DNA of 22,616 nt from CAYRKQ01 sp964621845 (GTDB lineage: Bacteria > Patescibacteriota > Saccharimonadia > Saccharimonadales > UBA7683): assembly GCA_964621845.1 (NCBI GenBank), contig CAZUOL010000065.1, forward strand, positions 1 to 22,616. The letters are read 5' to 3'. The translations under genes were made by a program, and so were the position numbers. This document shows positions 6,136 to 14,586 of the stretch, in pieces. Position 1 is the first letter of the stretch. The number at the start of each line of letters is the position of its first letter. The notes beneath the pieces were generated by a model. That model saw only the letters and a list, made by a program, of their open reading frames with translations, had not been told where the DNA came from and did no database searches.

Positions 6136-9100
6136 ATGGCGAAGACAGATCTTAAAAAGCGCCCTATGCGTATTTCGTTTACGAGTGACGACGACGCGTT
6201 AGCGCTTCCAAACTTAATTGAGCACCAGCTCAAATCATTTCAAAATTTTGTTCAGGAGGGTTTAGGCGAGATCTTTGCCGAAATTAACCCGATCGAAGAT
6301 TACACCGGGCAAAAGCTCGAACTCCGTTTTAAACAATACGAATTTAGGCAACCTAAGATTTCAGAGCGTGAAGCTCGCGAAAATAATATCAGCTTTGATG
6401 CACCGCTTTACGTCACCATTGAACTGACCAACAAGGTAACTGGCGAGGTAAAAGAGCAAGAAATTTACATGGGCGATTACCCATGGATGACCGAGCGCGG
6501 CACTTTTGTGATTAACGGTGCAGAACGGGTTGTTGTTAGTCAGTTGATACGCTCACCGGGCGTATTTTTTACTGCTGAGGGTACTGGTGACAAAAATCAT
6601 TACGGTGCAAAGCTTATACCAGGTCGTGGCGCCTGGCTCGAATTTGAAACGGCTGCCAACGGCGCCATATATGTCAAGATTGACCGTAAGCGCAAAATTC
6701 CTGTCACTACACTGCTTCGAGCGCTTGGGAACGGGACAAATGCCCAGCTGACTGAATTGTTCAAAGATGTTGATACTGGTGAGCTGAAGCACATTGAGGC
6801 TACTATTGAGAAAGATCCAAGCAAGGGTACAAATGATGCTCTAATTGAGGTCTACCGCCGTATTCGCCCCGGTGACCTTGCAACGGTAGATAACGCTCGC
6901 GGTTTGATTGAAAACACCTTCTTTAACTTCAAGCGCTTTGATTTGAGCCGTGTTGGCCGATACAAGATGAACAAGCGCCTTGGGTTAGACGTCGCAAATA
7001 CCGCTAAAAATCGTGTACTGCGTGTTGATGATCTTATTGCCATCATTTCAGAGATTATTCGTCTAAATAATACACAAGAACCAGCAGATGATATTGATTC
7101 TCTTGCCAACCGCCGCGTAAAGCTTGTTGGTGAGCTCGTACAGCGCCAATTCCGCATCGGCTTGCTCCGAATGGAACGCAATGCCAAAGACAGAATGTCT
7201 ATGAGTGAAATTGAAACAGTCACGCCAGCACAGCTCATTAACGCTCGACCGATTGTCGCAGCAGTTCGTGAGTTCTTTGCAAGCTCGCAGCTTTCTCAGT
7301 TTATGGATCAAACCAACCCGCTTTCAGAACTCGCTCACAAACGACGCCTGAGTTCAATGGGTCCTGGTGGTCTTTCTCGAGAACGTGCCGGCTTTGAAGT
7401 TCGTGATGCACACGCTACTCACTATGGTCGTCTGTGTACGGTAGAAACTCCAGAAGGTGCCAACATTGGTTTGGTGCTCAATTTGGGTTCGCATGCTCGC
7501 GTAAACGACTACGGCTTCATTGAATCACCGTACCGAGTGGTAAAAAATGGCAAAGTTACCAAAGAAATTGTGTACCTTGATGCTGATGAAGAAAAAGAAG
7601 CGGTCATCGCTTCTGCTGGTATGGAGCTTGCAAAAGACGGTTCATTTGTAGATGCGCGTGTATCGGCCCGTGTGAAGTTACAGGCTGAAGAAGTTGACGC
7701 TGAACTTGTTACACACATGGATGCCGCACGTAACCAAATTCTCGGTTCAACGGCATCATTAATTCCATTTGCAGAAAAAGACGCGGTGGGTCGTGCGCTT
7801 ATTGCCTCGAACCAGCAGAAACAAGCAGTACCGCTGATTAAAACAGAATCGCCAATTGTTGGTACTGGTATGGAATCAGTAGTGGCTGCAAACAGTGGCC
7901 AGGTTATATACGCTGATGGAGCCGGTACTGTTACTAAAGCTGATGGTAGTGAAGTCGTTGTCAAATACGCTAAAGAGACAAAAAAATACCAGTTGCAACA
8001 TTTCGTGCGCACGAACGAAGGTTCGAGCATGAACCAAAAAGTCGCTGTTTCAACAGGCGATAGCGTGAAGGCAGGCGACATTCTGATTGAGGGTATGAGT
8101 ATTGATAGTGGCGAGCTTGCGCTGGGTAAAGATTTGCTCGTAGCCTTCATGCCATGGAGTGGTTATAACTTCGAAGATTCAATCGTTATTTCTAGAAGGC
8201 TGGTAGAAGATGACGACCTCACGAGCATCCACATCACCGATTACATGGTTGAGGTGCGAGAAACCAAGCTCGGGCCTGAAATTGTAACTCGTGATATTCC
8301 AAACGTTTCTGAAGAAAGTCTTCGTCATCTCGACGAAAATGGTATCGTTACCATCGGAGCCGAAGTGAAAGCGGGTGATATATTAGTAGGTAAAATTACA
8401 CCTAAGGGCGAGCAAGAACTTTCGAGCGAAGAGCGTTTGCTTCGCGCCATCTTTGGTGAAAAAGCAAAAGATGTTCGTGATACCTCTCAGCGTATGAGTA
8501 ATGGTAAACACGGTAAAGTGGTAGGCGTAAAAATATTCTCACGCGAAAATGGCCACGATCTTAAAGCCGGCGTACTGATGCAAATTCAAGTGTTCGTTGC
8601 CCAAATGCGTAAGATCTCAGTTGGCGATAAGCTTGCGGGACGTCACGGAAACAAGGGTGTTATTGCCCGAATCGTACCCCAAGAAGACATGCCATTTACC
8701 GAAGATGGTCGTCCCATTGATGTGCTTCTTAATCCACTTGGTGTGCCAAGTCGTATGAACATTGGCCAGCTGTTTGAGACACACATCGGTATGGCCGCTC
8801 AAATGCTTGGCTATAAGGTGACAACGCCAGCCTTTAACGGTATCGATATCGACACCATTAAAGCTGAGCTTAAAAAAGCAGGTCTACCTGAGGATGGTAA
8901 GCAGCAACTCATTGACGGCCGCACAGGTGAGTATTTTAAAGAACGAGTGACAGTCGGTGTGATGCATATTATTAAGCTCCACCACATGGTAGCTGATAAG
9001 ATCCACGCTCGTTCAATTGGGCCGTACACAATGGTGACTCAGCAACCACTTGGCGGTAAGGCGCAAAATGGTGGTCAGCGTTTCGGCGAGATGGAAGTAT

Positions 9101-9528
9101 GGGCACTAGAAGCTTATGGTGCCGCTCACACACTGCAGGAAATGCTCACACTCAAATCTGATGATGTGTACGGGCGTTCAAAAGCCTACGAGAGCATTAT
9201 TAAACAAGAGCCAATCGTAGGACCTAAGATTCCAGAAAGCTTTAATGTGTTAGTGAAAGAGTTGCAAGGCCTTGGTCTCAAAGTAGATTTGATTAATCAA
9301 AATGGCCATATCGAAGAAGTTGATGCAGAAGAGGTACTCTCAGCAACGATTGCTGAAGAAGCAAAGCAATTACCAACGGTACAACCAGAAGAAACCCCAA
9401 TGGATGTAACGGAAGAGATGGTTGCCAGCGAATTTGAGATACTCGATGACACGGGGGTTTCTGATGTTGCCACGGACGATATACCGGCAGATGATCAAAC
9501 AGATGTAGTAGAAGAGGAGGCAGCATAA
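6136..9528 (+). CDS. rpoB: RNA polymerase beta subunit
   Basis: A 1130-aa beta subunit of RNA polymerase. Conserved blocks run in order: the rifampicin-pocket region (from FFASSQLSQFMDQTNP at about 380), where the E. coli Asp516, His526 and Ser531 equivalents are all kept and Leu533 is Met; GRLCTVETPEGANIGL; FMPWSGYNFEDSIVISRRL; KISVGDKLAGRHGNKG; and the C-terminal PLGGKAQNGGQRFGEMEVWALEAYGAA clamp segment. It is shorter than E. coli beta because the lineage-specific insertions are missing. After the usual end (VLVKELQGLGL) a tail of about 80 residues, rich in Asp and Glu, is added. AAGGAG lies 12 nt before the ATG, a long spacing. rpoC follows with a 1-nt overlap. Confidence 0.98.
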   Translation: MAKTDLKKRPMRISFTSDDDALALPNLIEHQLKSFQNFVQEGLGEIFAEINPIEDYTGQKLELRFKQYEFRQPKISEREARENNISFDAPLYVTIELTNKVTGEVKEQEIYMGDYPWMTERGTFVINGAERVVVSQLIRSPGVFFTAEGTGDKNHYGAKLIPGRGAWLEFETAANGAIYVKIDRKRKIPVTTLLRALGNGTNAQLTELFKDVDTGELKHIEATIEKDPSKGTNDALIEVYRRIRPGDLATVDNARGLIENTFFNFKRFDLSRVGRYKMNKRLGLDVANTAKNRVLRVDDLIAIISEIIRLNNTQEPADDIDSLANRRVKLVGELVQRQFRIGLLRMERNAKDRMSMSEIETVTPAQLINARPIVAAVREFFASSQLSQFMDQTNPLSELAHKRRLSSMGPGGLSRERAGFEVRDAHATHYGRLCTVETPEGANIGLVLNLGSHARVNDYGFIESPYRVVKNGKVTKEIVYLDADEEKEAVIASAGMELAKDGSFVDARVSARVKLQAEEVDAELVTHMDAARNQILGSTASLIPFAEKDAVGRALIASNQQKQAVPLIKTESPIVGTGMESVVAANSGQVIYADGAGTVTKADGSEVVVKYAKETKKYQLQHFVRTNEGSSMNQKVAVSTGDSVKAGDILIEGMSIDSGELALGKDLLVAFMPWSGYNFEDSIVISRRLVEDDDLTSIHITDYMVEVRETKLGPEIVTRDIPNVSEESLRHLDENGIVTIGAEVKAGDILVGKITPKGEQELSSEERLLRAIFGEKAKDVRDTSQRMSNGKHGKVVGVKIFSRENGHDLKAGVLMQIQVFVAQMRKISVGDKLAGRHGNKGVIARIVPQEDMPFTEDGRPIDVLLNPLGVPSRMNIGQLFETHIGMAAQMLGYKVTTPAFNGIDIDTIKAELKKAGLPEDGKQQLIDGRTGEYFKERVTVGVMHIIKLHHMVADKIHARSIGPYTMVTQQPLGGKAQNGGQRFGEMEVWALEAYGAAHTLQEMLTLKSDDVYGRSKAYESIIKQEPIVGPKIPESFNVLVKELQGLGLKVDLINQNGHIEEVDAEEVLSATIAEEAKQLPTVQPEETPMDVTEEMVASEFEILDDTGVSDVATDDIPADDQTDVVEEEAA

Positions 9529-12500
9529 TGAATCATTCACACAGTGGGATTAACATGACTGATTTTGATGCAGTACGGCTCATTGTTGCCAGCCCAAGCG
9601 ATATTTTGGATTGGAGTTATGGCGAAGTTACAAAGCCTGAAACTATTAATTACCGAACTCAAAAACCTGAGCGTGACGGGTTGTTCTGTGAGCGTATTTT
9701 TGGCCCGGTCAAAGACATCAATCCACATGATGCAAAATACAAAGGCGTTCGTTCGCGCGAAGCTGCCGTTGATAAAAAGGGCGAGCTTGTAACACGTTCA
9801 ATTGTACGACGTGAACGCATGGGTCACATTACACTTGCCGCTCCAGTGGCACATATCTGGTTCTTGCGTGGCACACCAAGCCCTATTGGTTTGTTGCTCG
9901 GCATTACGGTGAAAAATCTTGAACGTATTGTCTACTTTGCCTCATATGCCATTATTTCAGTAGACACAGACAAGAAAGAGCAACTACTAAAAGATGCCGA
10001 AGCTGAGCTTGAAGCTGCAAAGGCTGCGATCAAAGCTCGATATGAAAAAGAAGCTGAGGCCGAAGGTGCAGACATAAAGGCACTTGCAGAGGCTCACTCG
10101 AAGGAACTAGACGATGTAAACGCTGAATATCTTGAGAAAAAACAGCAGCTTGATTCGTTAGTGAAGTGCGGGCTGATTTCTGAAACTGATTATCGTAATT
10201 TGCCAGAAGCCTATCAAGCTATTACAAAAGTCGGCATGGGTGGCAGTGCAATTAAAGAGCTGCTAGATGAAATTAAGCTCGAAAGTTTGATAGCAGAACT
10301 CAGCGAAGAAGTAGAGACTGCCAAAGGCCAGCGCAAGAAGAAGCTCATGAAACGTCTAAAGGTGCTTGAGAGCATGCAACAGGCTGGTATCGAACCAGGT
10401 AGCATGTGTGTTAGTGTGCTTCCGGTGATTCCTCCGGACCTACGCCCTATGGTGCAGTTAACTGGTGGTCGTTTTGCGACTTCCGATATGAATGATTTGT
10501 ATCGAAGGGTTATTAACCGTAACAACCGCTTGAAAAAATTGGTAAACTTGAACGCACCCGAAGTGATTCGTCGCAATGAGCAGCGTATGCTACAAGAGGC
10601 TGTCGATGCTCTGATTGACAACTCGGCAGCTCGTTCAGGACGTGCCGTGAGCGCAACTGGTGGCCGACGCCGCCTGAAGTCACTCAGCGATATGCTAAAA
10701 GGTAAACATGGCCGATTCCGCCAAAACTTGCTCGGTAAACGTGTTGATTATTCAGGCCGTTCAGTTATTGTGGCTGGTCCTGAGCTTCAGATTAACCAGT
10801 GTGGTTTACCAAAACTTATGGCACTCGAGCTCTTTAAACCATTTGTTATAGGTTGGCTCATGCAACATGAGTATGCTCATAACATTAAAAACGCGACTCG
10901 TTTGATTGAAGCAAACGAAAGCGTAATCTGGGACGCGCTTGACGAAGTTATTCAAGATAAGTTCGTACTCCTAAACCGTGCACCTACGCTTCACCGTCTT
11001 TCAATTTTGGCGTTTCAGCCAACGTTGATCGAAGGTAAGGCAATTCAGCTACATCCTCTCGTATGTAAAGGGTTCAACGCTGACTTTGATGGTGACCAAA
11101 TGGCAGTTCACTTGCCGCTTTCTAAGGCTGCTCAAGAAGAAGCCCGCGAGCTTATGCAGGCAAGTGCAAACTTGCTCAAGCCTGCTGATGGCTCACCAAT
11201 CCTACACATTGAACAGGATATCGTACTTGGTTGTTACTACCTTACGTATAACAAAGCTGACGTAACAGATACGAGCAAGCCGGTAGTACTAAGCAATCTC
11301 GATGAGGCTATTTTGGCTCTTGAAGCTGATAAGGTGAAGCTCCAGACCGCAATAACGACGTACTTTAGGGGCGTAAAGCGTACAACGACTGTTGGTCGAC
11401 TACTTTTCAATTCAATCTTCCCTGAAGATTTTCCATACCAAGATGAAGTCATGACAAAAAAGCAGTTGGTACAAGTGATGGGCCGCGTCTATAGTGCGTA
11501 CGGGAGCGAAAAAACAGCTGAAATTGCAGATGAATTAAAACGTCTTGGCTTCAGTTATGCAACATTCGCCGGTATTTCAACAGGTATGGACGATTACATC
11601 GATCTAGAAGGGCTTGATGCACTTATCGCCGAAGGCGAAAACAAGGCTTCTGCGATATCTGATCAGTATGAACAAGGTCTGATTTCAGAAGACGAGCGGT
11701 ATCGCCTCACAGTAAATACCTGGCGTGAAGTAGATGAAAAAGCACAGGCTGCTTTAGTTGAAGCCTATAACGGTGTTGATACTGGTATTAGTATTGCCAT
11801 GATCTCAGGCGCACGTGGTAGCACCTCTCAGATCAAACAAGTGTCTGGTATGAAAGGCCTTGTGGTGGATGCTGTTGGTCGCGAAGTGGAGCTGCCAATT
11901 CGAAGCAACTACAAGAAGGGTCTTACACCTATTGAATACTTCGTTGATACGCGTGGTTCTCGAAAAGGTTTGATTGATACCGCCCTTCGAACGGCTGATT
12001 CAGGGTATCTTACCCGCCGTATGGTAGATGTTGCGCAAGATGTATTTACGGTTGAAGAAGATTGTGAAGATACTGGCTTCACGGTGTATCGTGACGAAAC
12101 AGAAGGTATAGGCATGCAGCTTGGTAACCGTGTTGCTGGCCGTTATGCCGCTAAAGCCATTAAAATTGATGGTAAAACAATCGTAAAAGCCGGTGAACTG
12201 ATTGGCGAAGATGTTATTAATGTCATCAACAACAGTGATCTTTCAGAAGTAACTATCCGTAGCGTACTGTCTGCTGCCAACCTTCGAGGCATTAGCCCAA
12301 AGAGTTACGGTATTGACAAGGCAAATGGTGAGCTCGTAAAGGCATTCCAGCCTGTGGGTGTTATTGCAGCACAGTCTGTTGGTGAGCCGGGAACGCAGCT
12401 CACGATGCGTACCAAGCACACCGCTGGTGCAGCAAGTGCAGATGACGTGACGCAAGGTTTGCCTCGTGTAGAAGAGCTACTCGAAGCACGCACACCAAAG

Positions 12501-13334
12501 AGCCAGGCCTTTATGACAGAGATCGAAGGTAACGTCTCTGTTTGGGAAGAGGGCAATCATTACGTGGTACAAATCACGCCGACCGAAGCTCGTGTGGAGG
12601 AGCTGAAGCTTGAAAAGCGCAAGCCTGCATTGAAAACTGGTCAAGACGTGCTCGCTGGTGATGTGGTAGCAAGTGAGGCGAAGGGTGAAAATCCACTCAC
12701 AGCCCCATTCGATGCAGTAGTAGATTATCATGATGGCAAGGTAGTGCTCACAGCTCATGGCTCAGCACCAGTCAAGTACGAAATCCCAGGCTTTAGAACA
12801 CTCACCGTAAGTGATGGAGATGTTGTAAAGAAGGGTGATCGGCTTACAAATGGTTCGCTGAACCTGCACGATCTGATGCGATTAAAGGGTGTTGAAGAAA
12901 CACAGCGCTACATTATCAATGAAATTCAAAGCATGTTTGCCCAGCAGGGTGTGGCACTCGCAGACCAACATCTTGAGATCATTGTTCGCCAGATGTTCTC
13001 ACGCGTTCAAATTGAAGATAGCGGCGACAGCCTGTTTGTAACTGGTGATATCGTCAGCAAGGCTTCAGTGGTGGAAGAAAACGCCAAGCTTACGGCAGAA
13101 GGCAAACAGCCAATTGAATATACGCAGTTGCTTCTTGGTATTGCCAAAGTATCAACATGGTCTGATAGCTTCCTTTCTGCTGCTTCGTTCCAAGACACGA
13201 CCCGCGTCTTGATTAACGCTGCTACCAGTGGTCGGGTTGACGATCTTTACGGATTGAAAGAAAACGTAATTATTGGTCGTAAGATCCCAGTTGGAACTGG
13301 TGTGAAGAAACCGATAGAAACAGAGGTTGCATAA
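9528..13334 (+). CDS. rpoC: RNA polymerase beta' subunit, lacking its zinc-site cysteines
   Basis: A 1268-aa beta' subunit carrying the catalytic NADFDGDQM motif (517-525; Mg-binding Asp519, 521, 523). Conserved blocks include RRERMGHI, LPPDLRP-like IPPDLRP, the RFRQNLLGKRVDYSGRSVI region, ISGARGS of the bridge-helix region, and GEPGTQLTMRT of the trigger loop. Between about 150 and 215 is an Ala/Glu/Lys-rich coiled-coil insertion. The N-terminal zinc ribbon has no Cys (P66, D68, V81, K84 stand at the E. coli Cys70, 72, 85, 88 positions). In the second site only C846 remains; A916, S923 and S926 replace the other three. The trigger loop reads MRTKHTAG (960-967) rather than MRTFHxGG. Start ATG 9528 follows GAGGAGG by 7 nt and overlaps the rpoB stop (TAATG). 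Confidence 0.98.
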   Translation: MNHSHSGINMTDFDAVRLIVASPSDILDWSYGEVTKPETINYRTQKPERDGLFCERIFGPVKDINPHDAKYKGVRSREAAVDKKGELVTRSIVRRERMGHITLAAPVAHIWFLRGTPSPIGLLLGITVKNLERIVYFASYAIISVDTDKKEQLLKDAEAELEAAKAAIKARYEKEAEAEGADIKALAEAHSKELDDVNAEYLEKKQQLDSLVKCGLISETDYRNLPEAYQAITKVGMGGSAIKELLDEIKLESLIAELSEEVETAKGQRKKKLMKRLKVLESMQQAGIEPGSMCVSVLPVIPPDLRPMVQLTGGRFATSDMNDLYRRVINRNNRLKKLVNLNAPEVIRRNEQRMLQEAVDALIDNSAARSGRAVSATGGRRRLKSLSDMLKGKHGRFRQNLLGKRVDYSGRSVIVAGPELQINQCGLPKLMALELFKPFVIGWLMQHEYAHNIKNATRLIEANESVIWDALDEVIQDKFVLLNRAPTLHRLSILAFQPTLIEGKAIQLHPLVCKGFNADFDGDQMAVHLPLSKAAQEEARELMQASANLLKPADGSPILHIEQDIVLGCYYLTYNKADVTDTSKPVVLSNLDEAILALEADKVKLQTAITTYFRGVKRTTTVGRLLFNSIFPEDFPYQDEVMTKKQLVQVMGRVYSAYGSEKTAEIADELKRLGFSYATFAGISTGMDDYIDLEGLDALIAEGENKASAISDQYEQGLISEDERYRLTVNTWREVDEKAQAALVEAYNGVDTGISIAMISGARGSTSQIKQVSGMKGLVVDAVGREVELPIRSNYKKGLTPIEYFVDTRGSRKGLIDTALRTADSGYLTRRMVDVAQDVFTVEEDCEDTGFTVYRDETEGIGMQLGNRVAGRYAAKAIKIDGKTIVKAGELIGEDVINVINNSDLSEVTIRSVLSAANLRGISPKSYGIDKANGELVKAFQPVGVIAAQSVGEPGTQLTMRTKHTAGAASADDVTQGLPRVEELLEARTPKSQAFMTEIEGNVSVWEEGNHYVVQITPTEARVEELKLEKRKPALKTGQDVLAGDVVASEAKGENPLTAPFDAVVDYHDGKVVLTAHGSAPVKYEIPGFRTLTVSDGDVVKKGDRLTNGSLNLHDLMRLKGVEETQRYIINEIQSMFAQQGVALADQHLEIIVRQMFSRVQIEDSGDSLFVTGDIVSKASVVEENAKLTAEGKQPIEYTQLLLGIAKVSTWSDSFLSAASFQDTTRVLINAATSGRVDDLYGLKENVIIGRKIPVGTGVKKPIETEVA

Positions 13335-13355
13335 GTATGGCGTATCTGTTAAAAT
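13327..13355 (+). promoter_or_regulatory. Internal promoter for rpsL
   Basis: -35 TTGCAT (13327-13332), 17-nt spacer, -10 TAAAAT (13350-13355) preceded by TGT (extended -10). It overlaps the end of rpoC. The predicted start near 13362 gives a leader of about 28 nt with GAGG before the rpsL ATG. Confidence 0.55.
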
Positions 13356-13389
13356 CAAACCCTATGCAAAAGCAAAGTGAGGCCAAATA

Positions 13390-13803
13390 ATGCCTACCAT
13401 TAATCAACTCGTTAGAAAGCCTCGAAAGAGCGCTGGTAAAAAGGTGAAGACCGCTGCTCTTCGTAAGGTGACGAACTCACTCAAAACTAAAAGTTATGAA
13501 AAAGCAGCTCCTTTCAAACGCGGCGTTTGTATTAAAGTAACTACTAAAACGCCCCGTAAGCCAAACTCAGCACTTCGTAAAGTAGCTCGTGTACGTCTTA
13601 CAAACGGTCACGAAGTATGGGCTTACATTGGTGGTGAGGGCCACAACCTTCAAGAGCACGCCGTAGTGCTGGTTCGCGGTGGACGTGTACCTGATCTTCC
13701 GGGTGTTCGATACCACATTGTTCGTGGTAACTTAGATCTTCAGGGCGTATCTGATAGAAAACAAGGCCGCAGCAAGTACGGTACCAAGAAGGAGAGCAAA
13801 TAA
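13390..13803 (+). CDS. rpsL: 30S ribosomal protein S12
   Basis: A 137-aa S12 (uS12), part of the decoding centre of the 30S subunit. Seen: N-terminal MPTINQLVRKPRK; the decoding loop TKTPRKPNSALRKVARVRL (from residue 52); GGEGHNLQEH (81-90); and RGGRVPDLPGVRYHIVRG (from 96). Relative to the E. coli-length form it has the longer N-terminal insertion found in Gram-positive S12. The first Lys of the universal PKKPNS is Arg56, and the Lys of GRVKDLPG is Pro101. Both are classic streptomycin-resistance positions (K56 and K101 in B. subtilis numbering). Asp102, the methylthiolated Asp in many species, is kept. GTGAGG precedes the ATG; the stop overlaps the rpsG ATG by 1 nt. Confidence 0.98.
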   Translation: MPTINQLVRKPRKSAGKKVKTAALRKVTNSLKTKSYEKAAPFKRGVCIKVTTKTPRKPNSALRKVARVRLTNGHEVWAYIGGEGHNLQEHAVVLVRGGRVPDLPGVRYHIVRGNLDLQGVSDRKQGRSKYGTKKESK

Positions 13804-14282
13804 TGCCGAGAAAAAAGACCAAGTCTCTACAGGTGAGCCCTAATCCAGACCGTAAGTACAATTCAGTGTTAGTACAGCGTTTAATCAACAAATCTATGGT
13901 TGATGGTAAAAAGGCTTCAGCTGAAAAAGCTGTGTACATGGCCATGGAAGACGCTGCCAAAAAGCTCAAGGTTGAAGATCCACTTCAGGCACTGGAAGAA
14001 TCTTTCAAAAACGTATTCCCATCAGTTGAAGTAAAGGGCCGTCGCGTAGGGGGCGCAAACTATCAAGTACCGTTCCCTGTTGAAGGTCACCGCAAAACTC
14101 ACCTTGGCATGATGTGGTTTGTTGCTGCTGCTCGTGCTCGAAAAGGGATGCCGTACTGGAAGCGTGTTTCAGCCGAGATTGTGGATGCTCATAACAATGC
14201 TGGCGCAGCGGTTAAGAAAAAAGAAGACACCCACAAGATGGCGGAAGCCAACCGTGCCTTCGCCCATTTCGCGAGATTCTAA
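13803..14282 (+). CDS. rpsG: 30S ribosomal protein S7
   Basis: A 159-aa S7 (uS7), which nucleates folding of the 16S rRNA 3' domain and lines the E site. Seen: the basic N-terminus MPRKKTK; NPDRKYNSVLVQRLINKSMVDGKK, close to the family start; the RRVGGANYQVPFPV hairpin (about 80-93); and the C-terminal helix with EANRAFAHFARF. Length is close to the family's usual 156. AAGGAG ends a few bases before the ATG, which overlaps the rpsL stop (TAATG), so the two are translationally coupled. Confidence 0.98.
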   Translation: MPRKKTKSLQVSPNPDRKYNSVLVQRLINKSMVDGKKASAEKAVYMAMEDAAKKLKVEDPLQALEESFKNVFPSVEVKGRRVGGANYQVPFPVEGHRKTHLGMMWFVAAARARKGMPYWKRVSAEIVDAHNNAGAAVKKKEDTHKMAEANRAFAHFARF

Positions 14283-14283
14283 T

Positions 14284-14586
14284 ATGATCAATGGGCCCCT
14301 ATTGCAAAGCGAGGACTTCCCAGTGTATATAAGGGGTGATAAAGATTTTGAACGAGCTGAGTTGGTTGCACATCAAGTAATAAGTGCTGAGCTCGATAGA
14401 CGGCCCTTAATAGGCTCAATTCGACGTTATTTGGCACACAGAGCATTTGAAGGTACTTTCATAATTTGTGAAGGTATAAATATTGATGAAACGGTAGAGA
14501 GTTATGTGCCGCCTTCAGATTACAATGTGGCACGACGGACGCTTGAGGAAATTACATTAAGAAATAAATATAGTGCAGGAGAATAA
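14284..14586 (+). CDS. Orphan 100-aa protein between rpsG and fusA
   Basis: A 100-aa protein I do not recognise, in a place where rpsG and fusA are normally adjacent. ATG 14284 comes 1 nt after the rpsG stop and the gene's own stop abuts the fusA ATG with no gap, so it is an integral part of the operon. There is no Shine-Dalgarno site of its own, which suggests translational coupling to rpsG; its last codons (GCAGGAGAA) supply the fusA ribosome-binding site. The sequence is mixed alpha/beta in look, with a helical, charged centre (FERAELVAHQVISAELDRR, about 22-40), an Arg-rich RRYLAHR and one Cys. No membrane segment or signal peptide is visible. Tight packing argues that it is real. Confidence 0.75.
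   Translation: MINGPLLQSEDFPVYIRGDKDFERAELVAHQVISAELDRRPLIGSIRRYLAHRAFEGTFIICEGINIDETVESYVPPSDYNVARRTLEEITLRNKYSAGE

Noticed and set aside
7509..8150. Long minus-strand frame of 213 codons inside rpoB
   Set aside because: It is antisense to a highly conserved part of rpoB and has low-complexity Ser/Ala/Thr composition, as expected of a shadow frame. Other minus-strand frames were rejected for the same reason.
14119..14283. Start of the 100-aa orphan at 14119 within rpsG
   Set aside because: This would overlap conserved rpsG sequence in another frame; ATG 14284 immediately after the rpsG stop is the sensible start.
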